Shown piece by piece: positions 23,807-34,886 of a stretch of 64,000 nucleotides of DNA. The notes under the pieces were generated by a model. It ran no database searches and was not told the origin of the DNA. It saw only the letters and a list, made by a program, of their open reading frames with translations. Both the position numbers and the translations under genes were made by a program. Numbering within the stretch: position 1 is the stretch's first letter; every line of letters begins with the position of its first letter. The stretch comes from Rhipicephalus microplus (lineage: Eukaryota; Arthropoda; Arachnida; Ixodida; Ixodidae), in contig NW_027464589.1 in the NCBI RefSeq assembly GCF_043290135.1, positions 4,531,001-4,595,000 on the forward strand, read 5' to 3'.

Positions 23807-25036
23807 ACGGCGCGGCCGCCTCGTTCACTCCACTGCCCCCTTTTAGTACACTGTACCGAGGCGATTTCGACCGGCGGCGGCGTTGTCGGCGCACACCAGC
23901 TATTTCATCGGTGGCGGCGCCGGCGGTGCGGAAACCGAAACTAAACATTCAAAAGGCTCTTCTGCCACTGGTTATTGAATTAGTTGAAATTCGGGAATTT
24001 TAATCCAAATAGCATAAATGACACTACACAGATGTGTCGACATCCCTATGAATGCAAAGCGTTTTGTAAAATAGTTTTTATTTCGCTTTCATATTACAGT
24101 ACGCGTATTTCAATCTATGTCCATGATCTACCACGAATGTGCAGCACTTTGCTTGTTTTTTTTTTTAAATTTAAGATACAGCAGTTTGTTTCTGTTGTTG
24201 GCTACGTCATAGTTCATGAAACCTTCTTTCATTGAACATTGAGCAAGCACCGACGCACGTCACTCAGTTCGCTTTTTCCGAATCGGATCTCACTTTTACA
24301 TTGTATGCGTCACGAAAAAAGAAGCACCTCTGCTACGCGTTTTCTTATTGCGATATCAGGAAACCGCTCTTTTGAGTGCTGTCAAGCCTTGAATATTACT
24401 TTCCTTTAAACGAATCAAAATACCTACTTTTCACAATGTGAGAATGTTAAAGCAGCGGTATAAGATACGGAAGAAAACAAATCTGCGCATTTAGTCAACT
24501 AGTGCTCACTGCAGTGTTCAATGAATGAAGTGTAGACATGGGCGTGGGCGAGGCGGGTGGTGCAAAAAGGGCACTTGACCCCTTCGAGCCGCACCAGCAC
24601 TTGCTACTCATTCTAGCGACACCAACACGACACCCTCCCTCAGCCATGACGCAAGTTGAAGGAAAGGTTTGCTTACCCCCAAGACAAAAACCTGTCGATG
24701 ACCATATGTGCAGATGAGAGCAAATGCAATATTTGCTCAGATACACAGTGCACACAAGTCACGACCTGGAAGCCCGTTGACCACGCCTGCAGAGAACGTT
24801 GACTCCCAGGCCCCTTTGTGCTTGGTCAGGGGAGGGGAAGACCCCTTGCAAGTGGGACCCATTAAAATTTCTCTTAATACGTCACAAATAAGAATGCTTG
24901 ATAACTATGTATAAAACATTCAACTTTTTAATGATTTTTGTAGCGTGTACACGTGCTCAATACCCATCAGCCGTGTGAGACAATTGAAATCGCAACTGCA
25001 ACGCTCGATTAATTCCGTTGAAGACTCAATAAGAAA
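23807..25036. other. unassigned sequence right of the P-type element
   Basis: GC-rich to about 23940, then AT-rich. No family-level ORF was found; a patch near 24530-24850 with short frames has no recognisable motif. Confidence 0.4.
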
Positions 25037-25834
25037 TTGTAATTGGGTGATTCCACGAGAAATCGACACGGGTCCAAAAGTTGATATTTTAGATTTCATT
25101 GAGTATTTTATACTACGTGCACTTCTCACCAGGTAGCCCGAAAGTCAACTTCGTTTCATGATTAACGGCATAACTTACGAGAAAATAATATCGAACTTCA
25201 CCAACACGGAGGCACCAATTTCGTCACCTGCCATTTTCGAAAATTGCAGATGCTATAAAAAGACAAATATTTTTGTTTCAAGGAAGATATTTTTACTTGA
25301 AATGCATGTCTAACAAAGAATGAATTCATACGGTTTCAAGCTTGTAGATCTTAAGGAAATAGCTTTTAAAAGTGTCTAATTTTGCGACAGTTTAAACTTA
25401 GTTACGTATTCCGCATTTTTTTTTCTCCGAAAGTATTGCAAGCAGCGTTTTCAAACTTGACACGTTTTATGGATATAGTGTGTTTATTAGATACATAAAT
25501 TATTGCTGCCGTAGGGCAAACGTAATTTTTTATATACTGCCTCAAAGTTCTCATAATGGCAAAAGTGTATCCACTGAAATTTGAATAATAAAAAAACCCC
25601 ATCTTCGATTTTTCCTAAAGTCTCGTAAATATACAACTGAAGGCCATCATACAGTAATGTAGAAAAACATGTTGCATTATTTTGTTTTTAGCGACAATAT
25701 TCGTGGTACAAATCAGAGCTTTTCGAGAATGCGCTGATAAGTTGAGAAATCTAGAAATTGGAACGTAAAAGTGGCAATGAGCTTCAAACGCGAGTAAACG
25801 TGACCGCATTTGGTAAAGAAAGGCTGTTTTAGCA
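25037..25834 (-). mobile_element. terminal segment of a DNA transposon (second copy at 37947-38734)
   Basis: The 798-bp stretch starts GGGTGATTCCAC and matches the reverse complement of 37947-38734 throughout, with homologous edges at both ends. In the other copy this stretch lies just 3' of a transposase-like pseudogene, so this is probably a 3'-terminal fragment of the same family. No coding sequence is present here. Confidence 0.7.
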
Positions 25835-26564
25835 GATAGGAGTAACTATTTTGAACACGATATTCTACAGTATCTGAATTCACACTTATACGTAGGGCAC
25901 TGAGACTTCTAATATGTGGTGCCTCTCCATTACTGACACACAGATGGAGCTGCTGTGACGGCCATGTGTTTGCAACACGTTGGGTAAGAGAATTGAATGT
26001 TGAATGAGTTCATAAAAGATTCATCACAAATTTTTATCATTTGGGGCACGAAGACTGCCGCATTAGACTTAATAACACGCTTTAGGGCAAGTTGTCATCC
26101 GTCGTCTGCTCTACAGATGAATTGCTGTGCGCCGCATCTTGGAGGCAATGCTTTAGATCATACGGTTCAAAGTAGGGACAAAGATTACGCCTCCCATAAT
26201 TTTATCGACAAAAACATTGCGAAATTAATTTTAACGTACTATACTTCAGTTTTGCATTCACACTGTGGATTTTTGCGCACGCTGTTTTACATCTGCTCTC
26301 ATTAAAGGTGAGAGACATAAGAACAGACGACAAATAGATCACTTTCATGCTGCTGGGTTCACGCATAGTTGCATTGGCAGTAATTTGAGCCTCAAGGAGC
26401 GTGGCGATGGCTGACCACTTCAGCCGGGATAGAGTTTTTTATTCAGATTACCTCATGTTGCATAAAAAGAAAATACCTTATCAAAGAAACTTCCGCAAGG
26501 TCGAAGACATCAGCCTGTTTGCCCTCCAGAAGCTTTTATTTTCAATTTGAGATTTATTTTCTGT
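25835..26564. other. unassigned AT-rich sequence
   Basis: A 102-codon frame at 25997-26305 has no recognisable motif. Nothing else seen before the LTR element at 26569. Confidence 0.4.
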
Positions 26565-26952
26565 ACGTTGTTATGAATTTGCTCTGTCGCGATGGTAGCG
26601 GTGGCGAAGAGCGGCGGGCCGTCGAGCGGACTTCGATGAAGCCTTAGCCCGAACGTGAAACAGGGAGGCAATCCGTTTGGAAAACAGCAACAAAAGTAGC
26701 GTTTACTGTAGCAGGTTGTCGTTTTACAGAGCCGGCCAACACGACAAGGTCGGCTGGGGCAAAATCTCTCCTAACATGGGGCCGGCTCGGCCTTAAATAG
26801 CGTCTTTGGTCCATTCTCTAAGACCAGTTCTCGGGCTCGGAGGGGGAGACGTAGCCATACCCGGAACTGCAAAGTGGTCCGGCGGAGGAAACGACATTAT
26901 CCCCGGACTGCACGGTTCTTCTGCACGGAAGGCGGCGCTGGGAGGGGGGGAG

Positions 26953-27724
26953 ACAGAAGGAGAGTAGATGGGCAGAGAAGGTGTTCCGTTATTTGTATAG
27001 GAAGAGCGTGGACACACAGTGGAGAAAAAGAACTAGAAGACTCACTAGTAAATATACGGCTGGTATTGTGAGCCATATGTCAACAAAGAGCGTTAAGGGA
27101 AAAGTCAGGGAGGCGGAGAGGATTTGCTGGATGGCAGCTATGGAGAAAAAACCGGCTTTGAGTAACTACCGAAAGGGCAAAAATGAAATAAGGAGGGAGG
27201 CATTTTACGATAATTCAAGGGGAAGCGCTTTACTGTTTGAAGCGAGATCGGGCTGCCTTAGAACGCGTAGTTATAAAGCAAGATTCAGTAAAGAAGAAGA
27301 ACAATGCACATGCTGCGGGAAAGATAAGGAAACGGCGGAACATGTTCTGATTGAATGTGGAGATATCCACCCAGGTGTACGTTTGGGCACGAGCCTACAG
27401 GAAGCCTTGGGTTTTAGGGACAACAATGGAAAGCTGAACACACCCGCGATTGAAATAAGTAAGAGACGGTTAGAGTATTGGTGGCAGAAAATTAGAGAGA
27501 AAGGACAAAAATAAATATTGGAAAAATAAAATATGGACAGTGTGCCGTAAATGGCAGAGAACTTAAGCTGAAAATTTACCTTTTTTCCATTAAGATAGAA
27601 TTTATCGAAGTAGAGGCATTATGCCAACATAAAAAAAAAGGTTTTTTTTTTGTCGAGCCTGGTGGCATACTTGTCACCACCCCGTTATAAAGGGGACGCT
27701 CATAGCATCCATCCATCCATCCAC
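26953..27724 (+). mobile_element. 5'-truncated LINE 3' end nested in the LTR
   Basis: About 770 bp ending in a 3' UTR with CACCACCCCGTTATAAAGGG and a (CATC)n tail at 27705-27722. It interrupts the left LTR, so it inserted after the LTR element. The edges carry a possible ACA duplication. Confidence 0.8.
27039..27514 (+). pseudogene. LINE ORF2 C-terminal fragment with CCHC motif
   Basis: The open frame continues from 26981 and reads YTAGIVSHMSTKSVKGKVREAERICW, then RGSALLFEARSGCLRT, then CTCCGKDKETAEHVLIEC (27306-27359), a CX2CX7-8HX4C cluster typical of the C-terminus of several LINE ORF2 proteins, ending KIREKGQK. The same layout (GRSGLLFEVRAGVL then CRVCGQEEETIPH) occurs at 55489-55610, so both fragments may come from related elements. 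No RT is left. Confidence 0.65.
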
Positions 27725-27793
27725 AGTTCGTCGAAACAGGGCTCGATCCTGCGAGACGCGCTCCCGAACAAGGAACATGTCTGTGGCACAACA

Positions 27794-28714
27794 GCACCCC
27801 CGCCGCCAGACAATGCATCCGGAGTTTTGAGCCGTCAGCGCGGCTCGGAAGGAGGGATGCTGGTTGACCATCGGTAGCCGTTCCGCTCTCTCCGCCCGTT
27901 GAGACTTCCAAAGGCCTGCAGATGTTCACTGGAATGACGGAGTCGAACACAAAGGCGAACCACTCCGGCCATAGCAAGCACCCTCCAAATGCTGATCAAG
28001 TCGCCAGACCAGCAGACACCAAATGTTTCCTCGAGATTACGCTGGGCTAACAAATAGCATCACGAGCAACGAATCTCGGGAGGAATACACAATGCGGACA
28101 CTCCTTTACAGTGCATGACACTGCTAAACCAATCAGAATTTTTGTTTTCGTGAGCGATTTTCGATTGTGACCCGGGCAGATTAGGGACGATCGAAGCTGC
28201 CGAGGTTAACTCAATTCGGCCCAGAATCTAGAATTTAGAATGCCAAGAACACCCGAATTACGCACATTGGCGTCTCTTGCAAGCTTCAGATCGCTAAACA
28301 AAAAGTCATTCGATAAGCCCTAACTCAAGGTGCTCAGCCAATGAGCATCCCAACGAAATAAAACATGCTTGAAAAGTAAGAAAATAACAATGAAAATCAA
28401 ACTTCCGCACGTTAAACAAAACAAAGTGAAAATTAACCTACACTGACACGCTTACCAACACGTAATGCCAAACAAAGAAGGTATTTTAAACAGGGCTTTT
28501 ACTCAGCCTTCTCTGTTAAAATAAAACACACTAACTGTTACTTTTGAAATATTATGAAAACAAATTTAATCAACCAAACATATTAATATGAGCTTCTGCG
28601 ATGACAAGGCAAGTAAAACTTACAAAAATTTAGAACCATTCCTTGCTCATCGGCAGACGACAAAACTAGAAAAGTTATTCTCAAATTTAAATACAAAAAA
28701 ATACACTTTGGGTA
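27794..28714. other. non-coding 3' internal region of the gag-only element
   Basis: 920 bp between the Gag stop and the 3' LTR where pol would be expected. No RT, RNase H or integrase motif in any frame; AT-rich toward 28400-28700. Confidence 0.6.
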
Positions 28715-30523
28715 TCAGCAGGGTGGCACTCTCAGACGAACTCTGGGAAGTCGCCCACTCCATAGTTTGCGTGGGCTGCGGTCTAGACAAAAGGACGACG
28801 AAAGAACTTGTTCGCCGAACTCAGTAGTAGCGACTTTTGACCCGCAGCCGCTGGACTCGAAGAAAGGGGCATCTGCACTGCATCGTTTATGCCACCCGTT
28901 CGACCAGTGACCCTTTCGCCACGGTGGGAAACAACCGCTTGTGTTACAGCTCAAGCGCTCGCAACGTTTTCCCATTTGCTTGCATCTACAAGGCAGAGAA
29001 AAGGATGAGACCAGGCGGTGATTTCGGCGTTCCAATTTCCATGAATTTTGGTTTTTGTTGACGTGCTTCCCGCCTAATCTCCATCTCAGTGATGGTCTGA
29101 GCTTCAAACATTTCCTGCAGGGCCCTTTCGCGATCCTACGCCAAGCCCTGAACCTGGCGTATCGAATGAAGACGTCGCAGTACTTAACAGCTGCTTTAAC
29201 ATGTTTGATGCCTATTGTCTCTTCCGCGCTACGCTTTTGCCGACGCTTTTTTCTCTTCGAATGGCTAAGAATGGTGGAAGCCCCGACACACTTATTCACA
29301 AGCGCACTGCCTTCGACAGGCTCTGCCAAAACTCTATGCGGCTGAACCAACTTATCTTTGTGGGGAGTCGAAGTTCCCAATTTGTTGGCTAGCGTTTCCT
29401 GGCGCCCGGTGCTAGCAGTCTCTGCCTGTGGCATAACGGGAGGCCCGATTAATTTAAGGCTAACAAAGGCGCTTACAGAGCTTTCAATCGGTGGGGGTCT
29501 ATCGCTGTCGTGGATAGCCCTTTTTCTCTGGCCTTTGAAGTCGGCCTCATGCTTTCTTTTTCGAGCTTTACTCTGTAGCGTTTTATGTCGCGCATCCTTC
29601 TCAAGCTTTTGTCGACAGGCGTCAACCTGTAGCGCCTTACGACTCGACTTGTCGTCAAGCTCTTTTTGATGCGATGCATCCGAATCATGTGTGCTGTGAA
29701 TTGGCTCCGTCTCCAGCGCTTCGCGATGCGCCTCGGCGTCCTTAGCCGTGCGATGGGCCTCGGCCCCAAACTCCTTGCGCTGCACCTCAGCGTCTGGCTC
29801 TATCCGACGCACTTCGGCGTCTCGCTCTCTATGGCACACTTTTGCGGCTTGTGCTTCGCGACGGGCCTCAGCTTCCATAGCTTTTTGGCATGTCTTAGCT
29901 TTACGCGCTTCTCGACGCGCTTCATCCTTCAGCGCCCTTCGTGGCGCTTCAGCCTTGTCTTCATCACTCCGACTTTCCTCGTCAGCATGACTTGGAAGAA
30001 AAAAATATCTTATCAAGGCATATCTAACATGACTGAAGTCTCCTGCTTCCTCGAAGGGTAAGCAATTCAAAACATGCGCTATCTTGCGTGGCAACAGCGT
30101 GGCGAGCTTCTCCCCCCAAAGGTCGCGGCTAACACCAACATTACAGCAAACAACTTCAAAATCATCCAGAAAATGCGCGATATTTTCGCCTGTCTGAAAG
30201 TTGTGGAGCTGGTGTTTAGCTCGCTCCCATTTAAGTGCTTGAATTCTAAGATCAAGCTCTTTCATTCTGAGAGCATGCTCTCTTCTTTTTCGACACTCCT
30301 CGGCCTTCCATTGTTCGTGCCTTTGAGCTTCGAGCTCTTCGCGGCTTTTCTCGGCCTTTCGCTTTTGCTCACAAACGAGCTCCCAAAACTCGTCAGCTTC
30401 CTCGGCCGTCACATTCTCTGCCCGCATCACCTCGAGAATCGCTTCCCTTGTTTTAGCGGGCCCGGCGGAAATCCCCATGGCTCCACAAATTTCAAGGAGG
30501 TCCTGCACCAGGTACTGCTCCAT
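28715..30523 (-). CDS. Gag-like protein with charged repeats (gag-only LTR element)
   Basis: 602 aa from ATG 30521-30523. Residues 1-45 (LVQDLLEICGAMGISAGPAKTR) resemble the SAP-like start of some arthropod Gags. A charged coiled coil follows to about 95, then a capsid-like patch (FLDDFEVVCCNVGVSRDLWGEKLATLLPRKI, about 110-175). The patch ends at RYFFLPSHADEE, and a long run of degenerate repeats such as EARREAQAAKVC and DAEVQRKEFGAE continues to about 330. The last ~150 residues look like sequence read in a non-native frame (W/C/R-rich), so the functional protein may end earlier. No protease, RT or integrase motif is present. It would package RNA of this element or a helper's; mobilisation must be in trans (inference). 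Confidence 0.65.
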   Translation of the reverse strand: MEQYLVQDLLEICGAMGISAGPAKTREAILEVMRAENVTAEEADEFWELVCEQKRKAEKSREELEAQRHEQWKAEECRKRREHALRMKELDLRIQALKWERAKHQLHNFQTGENIAHFLDDFEVVCCNVGVSRDLWGEKLATLLPRKIAHVLNCLPFEEAGDFSHVRYALIRYFFLPSHADEESRSDEDKAEAPRRALKDEARREARKAKTCQKAMEAEARREAQAAKVCHRERDAEVRRIEPDAEVQRKEFGAEAHRTAKDAEAHREALETEPIHSTHDSDASHQKELDDKSSRKALQVDACRQKLEKDARHKTLQSKARKRKHEADFKGQRKRAIHDSDRPPPIESSVSAFVSLKLIGPPVMPQAETASTGRQETLANKLGTSTPHKDKLVQPHRVLAEPVEGSALVNKCVGASTILSHSKRKKRRQKRSAEETIGIKHVKAAVKYCDVFIRYARFRAWRRIAKGPCRKCLKLRPSLRWRLGGKHVNKNQNSWKLERRNHRLVSSFSLPCRCKQMGKRCERLSCNTSGCFPPWRKGHWSNGWHKRCSADAPFFESSGCGSKVATTEFGEQVLSSSFCLDRSPRKLWSGRLPRVRLRVPPC

Positions 30524-31020
30524 CGCGATCTCGTCCCTCGTGATGCTCTACTACAGATATTCACCGTACTCCAAAACTAAGGTTTAAAGCAGGTGAATAT
30601 TAAATTATAACCAACAAAAAACACGAAACACTCTCCTAACATCTGCCTGTGCTAGAGAGGTCTGGCGAAGTGAACAGTAAACGTTGGGCACTCACCCAAC
30701 CAAAGTAGCCGACGATGGTCCAACCCGTGGCTGCCTTCGAACAGTGCCGTGGGTGTCGTCAGGCCTGCAGGGATCCGGTCCAACTTGCCAAAGTTGAGAT
30801 CCGGGGTTGCTTGTCCCAACTTGCCGAACGATGAGAACAGGGTAGCGTATCGCAGCGTAGCCAAAGCTATCACGGCGGTCGTCCTCGTGTTCGGAGATCC
30901 GATCCAACTTTTCAGCCGTTGAGATCGGGGTAGCGGGTCCCAGAGCAGCAAAACGTTGAGGACAGGGGTCTGATCCGGCGTGCCAAACGTAGGATATCGT
31001 ATCCCGAAGCTGCCAACCAC
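30524..31020 (-). other. 5' leader of the gag-only element
   Basis: About 500 bp between the primer-site-like sequence at 31010-31020 and the Gag ATG. It contains related short segments (GATCCGGTCCAACTTGCC near 30775, GATCCGATCCAACTTTTC near 30895) that form a degenerate internal repeat. Confidence 0.5.
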
Positions 31021-31475
31021 TGTTATGAATTTGCTCTGTCGCGATGGTAGCGGTGGCGAAGAGCGGCGGGCCGTCGAGCGGACTTCGATGAAGCCTTAGC
31101 CCGAAGGTGAAACAGGGAGGCAATCCGTTTGGAAAACAGCAACAAAAGTAGCGTTTACTGTAGCAGGTTGTCGTTTTACAGAGCCGGCCAACACGACAAC
31201 GTCGGCTGGGGCAAAATCTCTCCTAACATGGGGCCGGCTCGGCCTTAAATAGCGTCTTTGGTCCATTCTCTAAGACCAGTTCTCGGGCTCGCAGGGGGAG
31301 ACGTAGCCATACCCGGAACTGCAAAGTGGTCCGGCGGAGGAAACGACATTATCCCCGGACTGCACGGTTCTTCTGCACGGAAGGCGGTGCTGGGAGGGGG
31401 GGAGAGAGTTCGTCGAAACAGGGCTCGATCCTGTGAGACGCGCTCCCGAACAAGGAACATGTCTGTGGCACAACA
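31021..31475 (-). repeat. 5' LTR of the gag-only element
   Basis: 455 bp, TG...CA ends. A TATTTAAG box on the minus strand near 31241-31248 is a candidate promoter. Confidence 0.85.
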
Positions 31476-31835
31476 ACGTGCAACAGAAAAAACGAAGCAA
31501 AAGCAAAAGGCTACATAGCCTGACGAAGGCTTTTGCTCCAAAATACAGTCTGGCAAAATAAAATAAAATAAAAACTAAAAATAACATGTCATACACAACT
31601 TAGCCGCAATTAGAGAACATCATTATATACAGATACAATTTGCAAATTCTGATCACACATGTAACCATCACAAATATAAAGAAAGAACAGGACGGTAAAT
31701 AGTAATGAAATACCTAAAAAACATCGTAATATATACAATAGGTGAGGTAAGGAAAGCATCTGGAGACACATACATTCCTAAGCGCCTTGAACAAACAATA
31801 AGAAAAAAAAACACCAACAGAAGGACACAAATAGT

Positions 31836-33100
31836 TTACTTTAAGCAATTGGGACACAGAAAGTAATAAATAATCCAAATTTCTGTATTAAGTGTATTCA
31901 ATACAATTATAAAGGAAAATTTCTTGAACCTATTTGTGGAAGTTTTCTTATTTAGGTCAAGTACGTCACCCAGTTTGTTGAGGAGACTCGGTATTTGATA
32001 ATCATTATGTTGTTGACCATAGGTTGTTCTAGTTTTCGGTGTTCTTATACTATGTGTACGGAGATAGTACTCAGCACATCGAGAAGAATCGTACATGGGG
32101 TATAGTTTATTATTTTGGATATACAATAATAACTTATAATAATATATTTGGTTTGCTTGTAATATTAGATATTTAGGGAATAACGGACGTGCGCTAAGAC
32201 CTTGTGGCATACCGTAATATCCCTCCAATAGTCTTAGTACCTTCTTTTGTAGTGTAAGTAATGTTTTATAGTTTTGAGCCGTCGTTGTTCCCCAACATAA
32301 GACACAATAACTTAGCCTGGAATATATCAGTGTATAATATAACGCTTTCTTTAGCCAAAGTGGTAATAACGGACATAGTTTGTACATACATCCAATGCTT
32401 CTACTTAGATCTGCTGCCAATTTATTTATATGTTCATTCCAGGAAAGGTCTTCCTGGAACCACACACCCAAGAATTTCTGTACCTTGACTTGTTATAAAG
32501 TCTGACTCTCAAAGGAGACACTTAGACTTATATTCAGTGGCTTATTAATGGGTGCAAACAATATATATTTAGTTTTACTCGCGTTTAGCCGCAACTTGTT
32601 TAGTTTAATCCAGGAAGACAACTTATTTAGATATGTGTTTACAGACTTTTCAAGTTGAGACATCGATGAACCAGCCAAAAATATATTGGTGTCGTCAGCA
32701 TACATGATTAACTTAGGAGAATCCGGAATGCTACACAAGTTATTTACATAAACTATAAACAACAGAGGACCAAGTATCGATCCTTGTGGGACACCTTTGT
32801 TGACCCTCGCACGGGGAGATGTCTCTTGATTAATAGCGACATACTGATAGCGGTCTGTTAAGTAATTTTGAATTAACCTATTGGCAACGCCACGGACACC
32901 GTAGTTATTAAGTTTTTCTAAAAGAACACTGTGGTGCACGGTGTCGAATGCTTTGCGGAAGTCAACAAAAAGACCAAGAGTATATAGATTTTTCTCAAAA
33001 TTGGTTAGTATCTTGTTTTTAATATTGAGTAATGCAAGCTCGGTGGATTTACATTTTTGAAAGCCAAATTGGGCATCACTTATTACATTGTACTTCGCAA
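31836..33100 (-). pseudogene. LINE ORF2 reverse transcriptase, broken
   Basis: The main frame shows HHSVLLEKLNNYGVRG, NKGVPQGSILGPLLF and MYADDTNIF (the YADD catalytic pair, near 32690-32705), then NKLRLNASKTKYILF. A TAA at 32493-32495 interrupts the frame, which resumes with QVKVQKFLGVWFQEDLSWNEH and the C-terminal region to 31836. Upstream (33000-33300) the palm start is in another frame (ALLNIKNKILTNF read across a shift). The lesions make it inactive. Confidence 0.75.
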
Positions 33101-33314
33101 AAAATTTTTGTATTCTAATATTATAGCGCTTTCAAAAAATTTGACAGAATCGGAAGTACCGATATCGGTCGGTAGTTTCCAATCTCTTGGTCATTACCAA
33201 CCTTGAAAACCGGACATACGCGAGCTATTTTTAATTCATCGGGAAATACGCCGGTAACAAGAGTTAAATTATTAATATGTGACAACGCAGGTGATATGAC
33301 ATCACCGACGTATT

Positions 33315-33854
33315 TTATTGGTATAGCTTTAATATCATCGTAACCTGCTGCATAATTGTTTTTTTTATCTTTGTGATTAATTCTTCGGTTTCATGACATG
33401 AGATAGTGTGCAGAACTATAGAGTTAGATAAGCGACGGTCATTGACAGGCAGTTGTGTATCCTCGTCATACCCCGCATCATCGAAATCACAACTTTTTAT
33501 GAAGTAGTTATTCATTGCCGCCGCCACCTCTCGGTTACCAAGGCCACTAGAGTTTTCCAAAACCCTAGGAAAGTGGCTTTGTTTTATTTGACCAGAAAGA
33601 TTTTTAACCTCGCTCCAAATTTTGCTCGGATTATCACTTATTCAACTAAATAAATTCTCATAATACCTGAATTTAGCGCGCCTTATTTCACCATTTAGAT
33701 GGTTTCTGTATTTTTTGAACTCACTGAGTGATTTGATATCTCGTGTCTTTATAAACGCATGGTACATGTTGTTGTTCTTTGTAATTTTTTTAAATAGCGC
33801 ATTACTTATCCAAGGTTTTCTAATTTTCTGGCGTTTTGCGTTCTTCACAGACAC
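33315..33854 (-). pseudogene. LINE ORF2 linker between endonuclease and RT, broken
   Basis: Two fragments in one frame: KPWISNALFKKITKNNNMYHAF (33642-33854) and NREVAAAMNNYFIKSC (33315-33560). WI(S/T)..L...I..KN.L and FNxYF-type phrases are characteristic of this linker in CR1/Jockey-type ORF2s. A stop separates them, and the frame differs from the endonuclease. Confidence 0.65.
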
Positions 33855-34700
33855 CGGGAAAGCTTCATCATAACATTATATGAGTTTATCAATGAATAGC
33901 TTGTATACCAAGTTAGCATCCCTTTCTTGTAACACGTGGTTCCAGTCTGTTGCAATAACACGATACCGAAAGATTCCAAGCGTATCAGCGTTGATCTGAC
34001 GAGACCGTACTTTTTATTGCTTTTGCAAGTACCATTGGAAGAAGGAATGGTGCAAAAGATCGGTAGATGATCGCTTATATCTACTGCCAGCGATCCAGCA
34101 ACGCAAGACGTTGGGAGTGTGTTCGTCAAACATATATCAAGAAGTGTCGCAGTCTCTGCAGTTAGGCGGGTTGCTTTAGAAATTACGTTATTACAGGCAA
34201 ATGAATTTTCCAGCGCTATTAACTGCCGTGAAGTTGCATCCTGAGAGAGCATATCGATGTTTACATCGCCCATTATCACAAATGGAAAGCCAGTAGGACA
34301 CAAGTACTCAAAAACGTCTTCAATGAATGAAATGAACTTTGTTTTACACCCCGAGGGTGGTCTGTAAACGATCACAGCGAATGCTTTTTCTATGCGAACC
34401 ATGAGGCACTCTACAACTTCATTAACCAGAGAAAATTGGGGGACAACTTCATGCTTTAAGGATTGTTTGACGTAAATAGCCACTCCACCACCTCTGCCAA
34501 CGGGACGCACTATGCCATTGTAAGTGTAGTTCTCAAAATATGGTGGATCTTCGCCTACAGTTAGCCAGGTTTCAGAACAGCAACAAGTCAAAGCTAAATG
34601 TAAGGGAGCTAAATATACTGAGGATCTTATCTGTCTTGTAGCGTATGCTGCGTGTGTTTCAATGAAAAACCTTTCTGCACCTGCGCGCAGCCCCAAAAAG
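33845..34700 (-). pseudogene. LINE ORF2 endonuclease domain
   Basis: An APE-like nuclease read on the minus strand: CSETWLT, GRGGGVAIYVKQ, VIVYRPPSGCK, IMGDVNIDML, LLDICLTNTL and ISDHLPIF are the expected blocks in order. The N-terminal strand with the first catalytic Asn/Glu is poorly preserved (upstream residues do not match), and the frame shifts after position ~33855. It would have nicked target DNA. Confidence 0.75.
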
Positions 34701-34886
34701 ACCATTCGCAGAACTGCTATCATGGTAGTCATCACTAGGTATTGCTGTATCGGTGCTCATCTTTAACGAACGTATATCAGTTTGTGCATGTTCAAAAAAA
34801 GATGTTCACTCTGTGGCAGTTCCGCCCCCTTCCACGGTCATCTTGGCAAGATCATCTGCGTTTCTTATCTTTAGTATAGGGGAGGT

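Larger units (their letters stand above)
26569..27793 (-). repeat. 3' LTR of the gag-only element, split by a nested LINE
   Basis: LTR sequence runs 26569 to about 26952, is interrupted by the LINE 3' end, and resumes at about 27725 to 27793. The break corresponds to position 31407-31408 of the intact partner LTR. Confidence 0.85.
26569..31475 (-). mobile_element. gag-only (non-autonomous) LTR retrotransposon with nested LINE insertion
   Basis: Two LTRs start TGTTATGAATTTGCTCTG and end ..GTGGCACAACA. The whole is flanked by the 4-bp duplication ACGT (26565-26568 and 31476-31479). On the minus strand a primer-site-like TGGTTGGCAGC follows the right LTR at 31020, and a G-rich tract precedes the left LTR at about 27794. 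The internal 3.2 kb contains one Gag-like ORF and no RT, RNase H or integrase. LTRs differ at roughly 6 of 455 positions apart from the nested insertion. Confidence 0.85.

Noticed and set aside
31515..31556. Another hammerhead-like motif (GCCTGACGAAGGC ... CAAAATAC)
   Set aside because: CTGACGA is present, but the required GAAA strand is absent (CCAAAA) and stem II does not close properly.
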